Shown here: positions 1-9,241 of the stretch, one piece after another | Layout: each line of letters starts with the position of its first letter | Numbering within the stretch: position 1 is the first letter of the stretch | NCBI RefSeq assembly: GCF_023634845.1 | Contig: NZ_JAMLJL010000011.1 | Coordinates: forward strand, 90,912 to 154,911 | Source of the DNA: Flavobacterium amniphilum | GTDB taxonomy: Bacteria > Bacteroidota > Bacteroidia > Flavobacteriales > Flavobacteriaceae | DNA length: 64,000 nt | Reading direction: 5' to 3' | The notes under the pieces: model-generated | What the model saw: only the letters and a program-made list of their open reading frames with translations | The model's database searches: none | Told to the model about the DNA's origin: nothing | Position numbers and translations under genes: made by a program

Positions 1-1
1 G

Positions 2-2752
2 GAAAACAGAAAATCAAAGTTCCTGAATTTCAATAAAAAAGTGCAGGGTCTGGCGACACATTTTACTTTTGGGACACCTGAAAAGAAAACTGAGGTATAT
101 GCATCGGGCGCATTGGTGCGCGGGCAATATGCAAAGAGTACTTTTACCGGTCAGGAAGGGAATCAAGGACCTTATAAGTTAAAAGGACCGAACGGTGAAT
201 TGTACATTCTTGTTATTTCCGGTTCTGAGCGGGTTTATGTAAACGGAATACTGCTCAAGCGTGGGGAAAACAATGACTATATCATTGACTACAATGCCGG
301 GGAAGTCATTTTTACTTCGCTTTTTCCGATTACTTCGGAAATGCGTATTTCGATAGAGTATCAGTATTCCGACCGCAATTATACCCGTTTTGTGACCTAT
401 GCCGGTGTTAATCATGAGCAGGAAAAGTGGAGCCTTTCCGGTTATCTTTATTCGGAGAATGATGTGAAAAACCAACCCGTACAGCAAAATCTTTCGGAAG
501 AGCAGGTTGCTGTTTTAGCCGATGCCGGCGATGATCCCAATCAGATGACTGCGCCTTCAGCTGTTGAAGAATCCTATTCGGAGAATAAAATCCTGTATAA
601 AAAAGTGATTATAGATGCTGTTGAGGTTTTTGAATATTCCACAAATCCCAATGACGTTTTGTATAATGTAAAATTCAGTCTGGTAGGGAATAATTTGGGG
701 AATTACAGACAAAAAAGTACCATCACAAACGGACGTGTATTTGAGTATGTGTCGCCTATAGGAGGTGTTCCGCAAGGAAATTATGAGTCGTTTATCCGTT
801 TGGTTGCACCTACAAAAATACAATTGGCTACTCTGCTGGGAAAATATAATCCCAGTGAAAAAACCACTGCCGATTTTGAGTTGGCCGTAAGCAACAACGA
901 TAAAAATCTATTCTCAGGAATTGATGATGGGGATAATCACGGTTTAGCCGGGAAGATTAATTTCAGACAGCGTTTGTGGACTAAAAAGTGGATAATAGAC
1001 GGTTTTGGGAATTACCAGTTAATTCAGAAGAATTTTAAAAGTATTGAACGTTTGTTTTCGATTGAGTTTGATCGGGACTGGAATTTATCGAATCCTACGG
1101 GGAATCAATTATTAGCCGTTACCGGATTGCAATTTGCATTGGGTAACCAGTCCAATTGGAAGTATCAGTTGGAAGTGCTGGATTTCTCCGAGAGCTTTTC
1201 AGGAAAAAGAAATGTGATTTCCGGGTTTTACAAGACTGGTAACTGGATTGTTACGAATGATGGGAGTTGGATGAAAAGTGACAGCAATTTGGCTACCTCT
1301 GATTTTTTACGGAATCAAACCCTCACAAAATTGCATCATAAAAAGAACTGGATAGGCGGGAGTATTCGTTTGGAAGACAATCAGGAGAAAGATAAAGTAA
1401 CGAACCAATTATCTGCTTTAAGCCAGAAGTTCACCGAGATGGGTGCTTTTATTGGCCGTGGAGATTCGACTAAGGTATATGTGGAATTGGGTTATCTTAA
1501 CCGTGTAAATGACAGTTTGCAATCAGGCCAACTGGAACGGGTGAATACCTCCCGGTCGTATTATATCAAATCAAAGTTAATCCAGACCGATAAAAGCGAT
1601 TTGTCGGTTTTTGTCAACTACCGTAATTTGAAATTCAAGGATGGCAGGGATGATGAACCTTCGCTGAATTCCAGAATTTTGTACAATGACCGTTATTTTA
1701 ACCAAATGGTGCAGCTTACCGCGGCGTATGAAACCACTTCCGGAACATTGCCACAGCAGGAATTTACTTTCTTGGAGGTTGAGCCTGGACGCGGTATTTA
1801 TGCCTGGAACGATTACAACAATAACGGGATTCAGGAAATACAGGAATTTGAAGTGGCGCTTTTCCCGGATCAGGCCAAGTATGTGAAAGTCTTTTTGCCA
1901 AATCAGATTTTTGTGAAAACCCACCAGAATAAATTTTCCCAATCGATTACTTTGAATCCTGTTGTGTGGCAAAATAAGAGCGGATTAAAAAAAATTGCCT
2001 CCTTTTTTTACAATCAGACTTCTTATTTGATTGAAAGAAAAATAAAACGTGACGAAGCTAATTTCGATTTGAACCCGTTTGCTAAAAGCGGCGATGATTT
2101 ATTAGGGTTGAATTCAAGTTTCCGGAACAGTTTGTTTTACAACCGCGGTAAGCAAAAGCATTCGGTGACCTATACTTTTATTACCAATGAGTTGCGTTCG
2201 CTGCAAAGTTCTGGCGTGCAGGAAGTGGAAAATAAATCCCATCAGTTGCAATATTTGCATTTGTACCGGAAAACATGGTTGTTTTCTGTGTCCGGAAAGA
2301 GTTCGGAAAGTTCCAACACTTCAGAAAATTATGCTTCCAGAAATTTCAGTATCAGCGGTAAGCAATTTGAGCCGAAGATTTCGTATCTGTTTAATAAAAA
2401 TGCCAGCCTGGATGTATTTTATGAATTCCAGGACAAGGAAAATAAAATCAACGGACAGGAATCGCTGCAACAAAATAAGTTTGGCTTATCGTTTAATCTT
2501 GCGAGTGAAAAGAAAATAACCCTTAACGGAGAATTTTCTTTGGTAAGCAATAAATTTTCCGGAAGTGAATTTTCGCCTGTTGGATTTCAAATGCTGGAAG
2601 GACTTCAGGCCGGTAAAAACAGTACCTGGCGTTTACTACTCCAAAAAAACCTGACCCAGTTTTTAGATATCAATGTGAATTACCAAGGAAGGAAAAGTGA
2701 AGGAATTAATGTGATTCATACAGGTAATATTCAGTTAAGAGCCTATTTTTAA
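2..2752 (+). CDS. Large outer-membrane beta-barrel-like protein, 5' end outside the window (partial)
   Basis: The reading frame is open to the left edge, so the true start lies upstream; the GTG at 41 is internal. About 916 residues are visible. Near the visible N-terminus is a segment of the type YVNG-x-LLKRG...DYIIDYNAGEVIFT, a motif recurring in large Bacteroidota surface proteins. The rest alternates short polar and hydrophobic strands with many aromatic residues, and the protein ends in a terminal Phe (RAYF), as many outer-membrane barrels do. No enzyme motif is visible. I infer an outer-membrane protein of unknown role. The next gene starts 64 bases downstream on the same strand. Confidence 0.6.
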   Translation, partial: ENRKSKFLNFNKKVQGLATHFTFGTPEKKTEVYASGALVRGQYAKSTFTGQEGNQGPYKLKGPNGELYILVISGSERVYVNGILLKRGENNDYIIDYNAGEVIFTSLFPITSEMRISIEYQYSDRNYTRFVTYAGVNHEQEKWSLSGYLYSENDVKNQPVQQNLSEEQVAVLADAGDDPNQMTAPSAVEESYSENKILYKKVIIDAVEVFEYSTNPNDVLYNVKFSLVGNNLGNYRQKSTITNGRVFEYVSPIGGVPQGNYESFIRLVAPTKIQLATLLGKYNPSEKTTADFELAVSNNDKNLFSGIDDGDNHGLAGKINFRQRLWTKKWIIDGFGNYQLIQKNFKSIERLFSIEFDRDWNLSNPTGNQLLAVTGLQFALGNQSNWKYQLEVLDFSESFSGKRNVISGFYKTGNWIVTNDGSWMKSDSNLATSDFLRNQTLTKLHHKKNWIGGSIRLEDNQEKDKVTNQLSALSQKFTEMGAFIGRGDSTKVYVELGYLNRVNDSLQSGQLERVNTSRSYYIKSKLIQTDKSDLSVFVNYRNLKFKDGRDDEPSLNSRILYNDRYFNQMVQLTAAYETTSGTLPQQEFTFLEVEPGRGIYAWNDYNNNGIQEIQEFEVALFPDQAKYVKVFLPNQIFVKTHQNKFSQSITLNPVVWQNKSGLKKIASFFYNQTSYLIERKIKRDEANFDLNPFAKSGDDLLGLNSSFRNSLFYNRGKQKHSVTYTFITNELRSLQSSGVQEVENKSHQLQYLHLYRKTWLFSVSGKSSESSNTSENYASRNFSISGKQFEPKISYLFNKNASLDVFYEFQDKENKINGQESLQQNKFGLSFNLASEKKITLNGEFSLVSNKFSGSEFSPVGFQMLEGLQAGKNSTWRLLLQKNLTQFLDINVNYQGRKSEGINVIHTGNIQLRAYF

Positions 2753-2816
2753 TTTATAAATGCAGATTGTAAAAAATTTAGTATTTTTAGTATGTTAACA
2801 TTTAAACAATCTGAAA

Positions 2817-3485
2817 ATGAAAAAGTTACTTGTATTGTGTTTCGTGTTTATTTTCTCAAACACATTCTTTGCCCAGGAAACTACTGCTGAAAAGAAAACA
2901 AAAGCAGAGATAGAAAAAGCCGAAAAAGCCAAAGCTGCAAAAGAGAAGCGTGAAAAAGCAAAAGCGGCCAAGGCTAAAAAAGAATTAGCCGATGCCAAAA
3001 AAGAAAAGGCAGCAGCTACAAAAGAAAAGGCGGAAGCGAAGAAAGAAAAAGCAGCGGCAACAAAAGAGAAAGCTGATGCAACCAAAGCAAAGGCGAAAGA
3101 AACTGCTGCCAAAAAAGAGAAAGAAGTTAAAACAAAAGCGAATAGTGCTTCTGAAACAGGTAAGACAAAATCTACAGCAGGTAAAGCAAAAGCAACTGCC
3201 AATAAAGCCGATGCAAAAGTCAAAGACGAATCAGATAAGGCAAAAGCCAAAGCAAAAACGACCAAAGCAGAAGCAAGTGATAAAGTAGCAAAAACCAAAA
3301 CTACTGCTAAAAAAGCGGTAGCCAAAAAAGAAAGAGAGACGACCGAGAAAGCCAATCCGAACACTACTGATAAAGTAATCGGGAAATACAAAGAAAGAAA
3401 AGTGTTTGAAGGACCGAGAGGCGGTAAATATTACATCAATAAAAACGGAAACAAGACGTATATTGATGATGATCAGTTAGAATAA
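2817..3485 (+). CDS. Secreted Lys/Ala-rich repetitive protein with a GPRGGKYYIN-type C-terminal motif
   Basis: The 222-residue product has a Sec signal peptide (residues 1 to about 20, ending FFAQ). A very basic, helix-forming Lys/Ala/Glu region follows (about 22 to 185), with an almost exact 14-residue duplication encoded at 2997-3038 and 3039-3080. The last about 35 residues differ and carry GPRGGKYYINKNGNKTYI, which resembles the short PBCV-specific basic adaptor domain. Composition suggests an extended coiled coil or polyanion-binding (DNA, LPS, polysaccharide) tail exported from the cytoplasm. No function can be assigned. The long opposite-strand frame over this gene is a low-complexity shadow. 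Confidence 0.75.
   Translation: MKKLLVLCFVFIFSNTFFAQETTAEKKTKAEIEKAEKAKAAKEKREKAKAAKAKKELADAKKEKAAATKEKAEAKKEKAAATKEKADATKAKAKETAAKKEKEVKTKANSASETGKTKSTAGKAKATANKADAKVKDESDKAKAKAKTTKAEASDKVAKTKTTAKKAVAKKERETTEKANPNTTDKVIGKYKERKVFEGPRGGKYYINKNGNKTYIDDDQLE
2997..3080 (+). repeat. Two tandem 42-base coding repeats in the Lys/Ala-rich gene
   Basis: Units 2997-3038 and 3039-3080 encode KKEKAAATKEKAEA and KKEKAAATKEKADA. They differ mostly at synonymous positions, so the duplication is not very recent or is held by selection at protein level. Confidence 0.8.
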
Positions 3486-3504
3486 TTCCAATACAGCAAA
3501 CAAT

Positions 3505-3535
3505 AAAAAAGCCCAGGTTTATCCCGGGCTTTTTT
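3505..3535. terminator. Bidirectional intrinsic terminator
   Basis: A GCCCAGG/CCCGGGC-type hairpin (one mismatch) is flanked by an A tract on the left and a T tract on the right. It can end transcription both of the Lys-rich gene on the plus strand and of the amylase gene on the minus strand. Confidence 0.8.
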
Positions 3536-3564
3536 GATTTAACAAATTTAACTATTTCAAACAA

Positions 3565-6444
3565 CTATTCTTTGATCAATTTGATTGTTCCCTGTTGGTT
3601 TGTTTCATTTGTAAGCTTGACAAAATATAGTCCGCTGTTCAGGTTTTCCACAGAGAAGTTGTGTTGAGCCGCAAAACCACCCTTAAATGTTTTTACCAAC
3701 TGACCGGTCAGATTGTATATTTCTACTGTTTTGACAGCTTCCGATAAGTTGAAATAACCATTTGAAGGATTAGGATACAAAACAATGGAATTGGCTAAAT
3801 TGAAACCCTCATTGTTTAAGCTTTGTGCGGGTTGGTTTCCGTAAATTCTGAAGCCGCCAGAGGGAACAGAGATTACAGCCTGTGTATCGGTCACATTCAT
3901 CGAAGTTCCGTCTATTAAATTATACCAAGTACCCGCATAAGGAAAGTTAGGGTTGATGGTTAAATTAGCGACAGAAAAATTAGCCAGAACTACCACATTT
4001 TTAAGGGTTGAAGCCGGTAAGGCATTATCGAAAACATACAGGCGTTGTTTTACAGTGCTTCCGTCAGTATTGATAGTGTAATCGCCTTCAAAAACAGCCT
4101 CCTGGGTTTTAAGGATATTGAACTTAGTCCAATTATTGTAAATGGTATTCCGTGTTGGATCAGTAAGCCAGTTTTCTGTCCATTGCGGTTGCGGTTTTGT
4201 GGCCAGTTTGCAATCTCCTGAAGTAGGGTCGCTTTCAGTGTTTACCGTTCCGTTGCTACAGGTATAAATGGAGTCATCCATGCCTAAATCAGCAAAATGC
4301 CAGATCATTTTCGGACCCGGAACCAAAATAGAAACGGCTCCGATGGCTGACATACGGTTTAAAGTATTCGGGAGATTATTGTATACAGGAAAAGCTCCTG
4401 CGGCATTTCCAGTTGTCATAGCTGTATAAACCAAACGTTCTTTGTCATGGCTTTCCGGATATCCCAACAGTCTTTTTCCAAGGAAAGAAGCTCGGCTTTT
4501 ATGTCCGATGCCGGTTATATCGGCTCCGGCAACCCCTTTTATAAGCGGTTCATACTGAGAAGTCATTTCACCCCACATCATAACCCCTTTGCTTGGGTTT
4601 TCCGCTATTCGGTAATTTGCCCATTCTTTTTCTTCGTTTTCGGTGCCTAAGTGCTCGAAAATTGCATAATGTGTTGGGTCTGCAGTCCAGCAATTGTCTA
4701 CATATTCTTTTAGAACTGCAACGCGGTCAGCCTGATAACTGTTTGTACACGATTCATCAGCAGCTGAACAGTTCTGAGTAAAACCTTTGGTTAAATCCCA
4801 TCTGAAACCATCAATTTTGAATTCCTGTATCCAGTATTTAGTTACTTTTTTTACGTATTCTTTGGTATAAGCCGAGGCATGGTTGAAATCGGATCCAACA
4901 CTGTAACTGTGTCTGGCTACCGTATTGAAATATGGATTTTCAGTGCTTGGGTCACCCCAGCCGTCACCATCAGGATCATTCATCCACATACGCACCATGG
5001 GATTTCTTCCGAAAGCATGGTTAAAAGCAATATCCAGAATAACAGCAATTCCATTTGAATGACAGAGGTCTACGAATTCTTTCAATTTTGCCGAAGGTCC
5101 GTAATGCTTGTCCAAAGCCATGTGGAAAGAAGTATTGTATCCCCAGCTTTCGTTACCTTCAAATTCCATTACCGGCATTAATTCGATGGCGTTTATTTTC
5201 AGGTTTTTGAAATAACTGATTTTGTCTATTAAATCCTGAAAATTCCTGTCGGAATCAAAATCCCGGATTAGTGCTTCGTAGACGATTAAGTCTTCTTTTT
5301 TAGGTTTTGTAAAAGAAGTGTTTATCCATGGATAAGCCGTTTGTCCGGTTTGTAAAACGGTAACTTCCCTTTCCTGACCGGCAGGATAAACTGGCATATT
5401 CGGATAGGTTGAAACCGGTGTCCAGGGATCATCATAAGGAGATAATACCAATGTTGAATAAGGATCGGCAGCTTTGACAAAGGAAGGTGAATTTGCTATT
5501 GGCGTCTGGTCTACCACCCAATATTGGTAATTCTCTGATTGTCCCGGAGTTAATCCCGTTAACTCCAGCCAGAATTTTCCTGAAACAGGATCTTTTTTCA
5601 TGGCATAAGCCGTTGATGGTTGGTAATTATTGAAACTACCTGCTACATATACAAAATCTTTCCCCGGGGCGGTCAAAACCAAAGTCGCCCGTGTAGCGTC
5701 ACCCGGATTGTAATTGATTCCGTCTTCAAGTCCGGCTGGGATTGCCTGTGAAATAGTTCCCGGGTTGATGATGACATTGAATTTTTTGGAAAATGTTACA
5801 ACACCTTGTGTAATAATGAGTTCGTATGCTTTGTTAGTGGTGATGTTTGTGTCGTTGTAGCTATAGGAAGAACCGGAAAAAGTATTGATTTGTGTTCCAT
5901 TGGCCAATAAAATGTAATTAGCATTTCCATTAGTGTTGTTGGCTGTAATATTGAGGTTCCCGCCTGACGAAATTATGGTATTTGAATTTAATCCGGGAGA
6001 AGTCAGATTTGCCTGAAAAGTACCAACTTCTGCATAAATATCCTGTGATTTTTTATCACCGGTTCCGTTTTTTGCTTTAATCAGAAAGCCAATCCTGCCA
6101 ATTCCTGTCCGGCTGTAAAAAGTGGTAGGGGAAAAAGTTATGGTATAGGTGTCGTTTCCTGAATTGTAGGTTAAGCGGTTAGCTTCATTAGAAGCTGTCC
6201 ATGTTCCGTTGGTAGGGCAATCTAAACTGTTTGTATCATTGATATCGTAAGACCACGACCATAAATACAGGGCGTTTCCGGCTACTCCCCAAGTGCCTTC
6301 ATTAATTGAAGATCCCTGAAAAGTCAAAGTAACGGATTGATTTTCGTCGAATGTGCCTGGTGAAACACTATAGCTTACTGTTTGCTGTTGTGACCAAGAT
6401 ACCATCGATATGAAAAACAATATGAATAAAATAATTTTTTTCAT
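3565..6444 (-). CDS. Secreted GH13 alpha-amylase with T9SS C-terminal sorting domain
   Basis: The 959-residue protein hydrolyses alpha-1,4-glucans outside the cell (inferred). It has a signal peptide (1 to about 19), Ig/E-set-like N-terminal domains (about 20-330, including a CBM48-like stretch VAGSFNNYQ near 268), then a GH13 barrel. Barrel motifs are DIAFNH (471-476), GFRWD with nucleophile D550, AIFEH with acid/base E597 and ESHD with D667. The C-terminus starts LYPNPSNG and ends GTIKLIKE, a type A sorting domain that directs export by the type IX system. It is the last gene of the susC-susD-susE arm and replaces the SusG lipoprotein of Bacteroides. A terminator-like hairpin lies 15 bases upstream of its start, so it probably depends on read-through. 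Confidence 0.95.
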   Translation of the reverse strand: MKKIILFILFFISMVSWSQQQTVSYSVSPGTFDENQSVTLTFQGSSINEGTWGVAGNALYLWSWSYDINDTNSLDCPTNGTWTASNEANRLTYNSGNDTYTITFSPTTFYSRTGIGRIGFLIKAKNGTGDKKSQDIYAEVGTFQANLTSPGLNSNTIISSGGNLNITANNTNGNANYILLANGTQINTFSGSSYSYNDTNITTNKAYELIITQGVVTFSKKFNVIINPGTISQAIPAGLEDGINYNPGDATRATLVLTAPGKDFVYVAGSFNNYQPSTAYAMKKDPVSGKFWLELTGLTPGQSENYQYWVVDQTPIANSPSFVKAADPYSTLVLSPYDDPWTPVSTYPNMPVYPAGQEREVTVLQTGQTAYPWINTSFTKPKKEDLIVYEALIRDFDSDRNFQDLIDKISYFKNLKINAIELMPVMEFEGNESWGYNTSFHMALDKHYGPSAKLKEFVDLCHSNGIAVILDIAFNHAFGRNPMVRMWMNDPDGDGWGDPSTENPYFNTVARHSYSVGSDFNHASAYTKEYVKKVTKYWIQEFKIDGFRWDLTKGFTQNCSAADESCTNSYQADRVAVLKEYVDNCWTADPTHYAIFEHLGTENEEKEWANYRIAENPSKGVMMWGEMTSQYEPLIKGVAGADITGIGHKSRASFLGKRLLGYPESHDKERLVYTAMTTGNAAGAFPVYNNLPNTLNRMSAIGAVSILVPGPKMIWHFADLGMDDSIYTCSNGTVNTESDPTSGDCKLATKPQPQWTENWLTDPTRNTIYNNWTKFNILKTQEAVFEGDYTINTDGSTVKQRLYVFDNALPASTLKNVVVLANFSVANLTINPNFPYAGTWYNLIDGTSMNVTDTQAVISVPSGGFRIYGNQPAQSLNNEGFNLANSIVLYPNPSNGYFNLSEAVKTVEIYNLTGQLVKTFKGGFAAQHNFSVENLNSGLYFVKLTNETNQQGTIKLIKE

Positions 6445-6459
6445 ACTTATAGATAAATT

Positions 6460-6487
6460 AAAAAGGCTGGGTTAACCAGCCTTTTTT
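6460..6487. terminator. Terminator-like hairpin between susE and the amylase gene
   Basis: The perfect inverted repeat AAAAAGGCTGG / CCAGCCTTTTT encloses a five-base loop (GTTAA). A and T tracts make it symmetric. It fills most of the 52-base gap inside the minus-strand operon, so it probably attenuates rather than fully ends transcription, or stabilises the 3' end of the susCDE message. Confidence 0.8.
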
Positions 6488-6496
6488 GGTGTGTTT

Positions 6497-7621
6497 TTAG
6501 TTAAAAGTTATGGTCTTGTTAACTGTATCAATTTTAAATCTTTTTGTTGCAGTTGTGCCAACATATCTAAAGTTACTGTCACCATCATTAGCGTTAACAA
6601 AATCTGCAGAAATGGTATAACCGTCAGCGATGTATCCCGGGAAATTTCTGTTAGGAGAACCCCAGCTGTCACCTCCGTCGTTAGCAAACCAAACTCTGAA
6701 TGCTTCATTGTTCTTTAATTCGACAGGAACTTCATATATTCCGGTGTCAATTTTTCCAAGTTCAGTTTCGTTGTCACCGGCCCAGCTCCATCCGCCCGGA
6801 GTTGCAGCACCAACCAGCCAGTAAGAACTATTCGTGTTTGATCCCTGGAAAGCAGTGATGGTTTTGTTGTTTTCATCTATTTTCAAACGATGGGTACCAG
6901 GTGTTCCGGTAAATCTGAAATTACTGTCACCGTCGTTTGCATTGACTAATGTTGAGTTGATTACATATCCGGCACCAGTATAGTATGGATAATTTCTTCC
7001 TGATCCCCAATCTCCTTCTGTTGTGAAAAAACGGAATGAATCATTAGCAAAATCAACTGTTGAAGTTAAAACGTTGTCATTACAGAATAATACGACAGGA
7101 CTGTTCCAGTTCCATCCTGCACCTACCAAACCTGCACCAACTGCATATTGATTCAGGCATCCAAAAGGAGTAACCGAAAGAGTAATGCTGTTTGAATACT
7201 GAGGTTCTGCACCTGTAGTGCCAACAGTGGCTTTGATTCTTACATCAATTGTTCCTTCCGTGAATGGCGCTACTCCCAATAACAAAGAATTAAGATTTAG
7301 TTCAGCAACATTAACCGTTGCATTTGTTGTAGGAGAAGTTGTAATGTCTACCGGCGCGGCAAAATTTGTTCCGTTTTTAGCAAATTGAACTGTGTAGGTT
7401 ACAGCAGTAGGAACAGTGTAAATTGCAGGTTCCCATGTGAAAGTAACGGCCGGATTATTAGGAGTCGCTTCTGATAAAATTATTGAAGTTCCTGTTGAAG
7501 GCGTAACGATTTCGAAAGACGCGTCTTCAGGTTCCAGAATTTTGAAATTATTTTCATCTTCACACGAATTCAATATCAATGCGATTATACTGAGAGATAA
7601 ATATTTGAATATATTTTTCAT
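6497..7621 (-). CDS. susE: SusE-like outer-membrane starch-binding lipoprotein
   Basis: The 374-residue lipoprotein (lipobox ILNSC, Cys20) begins with an Ig-like SusE N-terminal domain (about 28-150). Two tandem starch-binding modules follow (about 155-260 and 268-374). Both end in nearly the same phrase, VNANDGDSNFR...GT...R-KID-NKTIT, showing a module duplication. Trp-rich segments such as GWNWN and GGWSWAG probably stack on sugar rings. The protein should sit on the outer surface and hold maltodextrins for SusC/D. Its start lies 11 bases after susD, consistent with one operon. No separate SusF is present. Confidence 0.9.
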   Translation of the reverse strand: MKNIFKYLSLSIIALILNSCEDENNFKILEPEDASFEIVTPSTGTSIILSEATPNNPAVTFTWEPAIYTVPTAVTYTVQFAKNGTNFAAPVDITTSPTTNATVNVAELNLNSLLLGVAPFTEGTIDVRIKATVGTTGAEPQYSNSITLSVTPFGCLNQYAVGAGLVGAGWNWNSPVVLFCNDNVLTSTVDFANDSFRFFTTEGDWGSGRNYPYYTGAGYVINSTLVNANDGDSNFRFTGTPGTHRLKIDENNKTITAFQGSNTNSSYWLVGAATPGGWSWAGDNETELGKIDTGIYEVPVELKNNEAFRVWFANDGGDSWGSPNRNFPGYIADGYTISADFVNANDGDSNFRYVGTTATKRFKIDTVNKTITFN

Positions 7622-7632
7622 AGCTAATGAAT

Positions 7633-9231
7633 TTAGTAATTAGGATTTTGGGTTAAATTAGGGTTGGAAGCTAAGCTAGCCGCCGGTATTGGGTACACGT
7701 TAAAATGAGCCGGTAACGCAATACCGCTTTGACTGTTTCCTTTCCAGGTCCAGTTGTAAGAACCTCCGGTGAATTTATGGAAACGGATAAGATCTTGTCT
7801 TCTGTGGGATTCCCAGTGTAGTTCCCTTGCTCTTTCGTCTAATATAAAATCCAATGTTAAATCAGATGAAAGGATGTTTGCTGTTGTTCCGTTGTTAGCT
7901 CTTTCCCTTAAATTGTTAACATAAGTCAAGGCCTGGCTTGTTGTGGTATTTCCGCCTCCTCTTAATGCGCATTCTGCATACATTAAATAAACATCGGCTA
8001 ATCTGAACAAGGGAAAATCAGTATCCACAAAAGTTTGATTGGATCCAGGAACTCCGGTAGAGCTTATGTTAGAATACTTGGCTAAAATGTATCCTTGTTT
8101 TTGTGTTGAAATAGATGCAATTTCAATTGGTCTTTCAGCTGAAATAATCGTTTTTCTTTCATCATTGTTGAATTGAATGCCGTCAAATTTCTGAACAAAC
8201 TGTTTTCTAAGACGGATGGCACCGCCCCAGCCTCCGGCACCAACGCCCATTGAAGCTCCATTTTGTTCAAGTGATCCTACCTGACCATTGATCATCACCG
8301 TAGTTGGTCCATAATTTTGCGTTGCTGTTCCGTCAGACTGGATGCTGAAAATCATTTCGGTCGATGTGTGGTTATCTGCTTTGAAATTGTCCAGATAATT
8401 ATCTTCCAATGTATACCCGCCGCCAATTACATTATTGCACATTGCTGCACACTCAGTATATTTAGGCTGATTGATATATACTTCTGCATTCAGGTATAAT
8501 TTAGCCAGAATCATCCATGCCATTGCCTTATCCAAACGGCCATATTCGTTCGTTCTGGGTTCTTTTAAAGAAGGTAGGACAGAAGTTAATTCACTTTCAA
8601 TGTAATTGAATAATTCGGCTCTGTCGTATTCAGGACCGGCAGTATTAATTGGATCATTTTCAGTTACCAGAGCTGCTTTTCCGAATAAGTCCATTAAATG
8701 ATAATAAGCCAAAGCTCTCAATACTTTAACTTCGTTTCTGTATAATGCAATATCATTTAATAATTGAGTATCTGTAACACCTCTTGAGCTTAATTTTTCA
8801 GGAGTTGTCTGGCGTAAATATTCATTTACCAATGCTACCTGGAACATTGCTCTTCCGAACATACCTCTTAAAATAGGATTGTTTGCGTTCCATGTATTTC
8901 TTTGGATTTCACCAACACCCGGGTCACTTTCATAACTCCAGATGGCCTGGTCTGCTGCTAAGTCCTGCATGTACCATAAACATCGTCCATATTGACTTGT
9001 TCCGGCGTCTATTCCCTGAATATTTGATGATTCGGCACCATTTAGTCCGGTTAAAGATAAATTTCCGTAAATACCTGCCAATCCTTGCTTGTATGATTCA
9101 TTTGTTGAGAAAAAGGCATCTGAAAGGAAAATGTCATCATCTTCCGGTGTCACATTCAAATCATCGGTACATGAAGTGAAAAATGTCAGAAATCCAAGGA
9201 TGTAAATTATGTTATATTTTAATTTCTTCAT
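7633..9231 (-). CDS. susD: SusD-like outer-membrane glycan-binding lipoprotein (RagB/SusD family)
   Basis: The 532-residue lipoprotein has lipobox FFTSC (Cys21) followed by an acidic Asp-rich stretch typical of surface-exposed Bacteroidota lipoproteins. It carries helical TPR-like segments (for example ALAYYHLMDLFGKA) and the C-terminal SusD region FDTDFPLFRLADVYLMYAE-like and ERARELHWESHRRQDLIR. It forms the lid of the SusC transporter and binds the oligosaccharide. It lies 10 bases after susC and 11 bases before susE. The neighbouring amylases and GH65 point to malto-oligosaccharides as ligand. Confidence 0.96.
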   Translation of the reverse strand: MKKLKYNIIYILGFLTFFTSCTDDLNVTPEDDDIFLSDAFFSTNESYKQGLAGIYGNLSLTGLNGAESSNIQGIDAGTSQYGRCLWYMQDLAADQAIWSYESDPGVGEIQRNTWNANNPILRGMFGRAMFQVALVNEYLRQTTPEKLSSRGVTDTQLLNDIALYRNEVKVLRALAYYHLMDLFGKAALVTENDPINTAGPEYDRAELFNYIESELTSVLPSLKEPRTNEYGRLDKAMAWMILAKLYLNAEVYINQPKYTECAAMCNNVIGGGYTLEDNYLDNFKADNHTSTEMIFSIQSDGTATQNYGPTTVMINGQVGSLEQNGASMGVGAGGWGGAIRLRKQFVQKFDGIQFNNDERKTIISAERPIEIASISTQKQGYILAKYSNISSTGVPGSNQTFVDTDFPLFRLADVYLMYAECALRGGGNTTTSQALTYVNNLRERANNGTTANILSSDLTLDFILDERARELHWESHRRQDLIRFHKFTGGSYNWTWKGNSQSGIALPAHFNVYPIPAASLASNPNLTQNPNY

Positions 9232-9241
9232 GGTTTAAATT

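Noticed and set aside
2795..3391. 198-residue minus-strand open frame rich in Ala, Phe and Ser
   Set aside because: It is the antisense of the Lys/Ala repeat gene; low-complexity codons (AAA, GCA) give TTT and TGC on the other strand and avoid stops.
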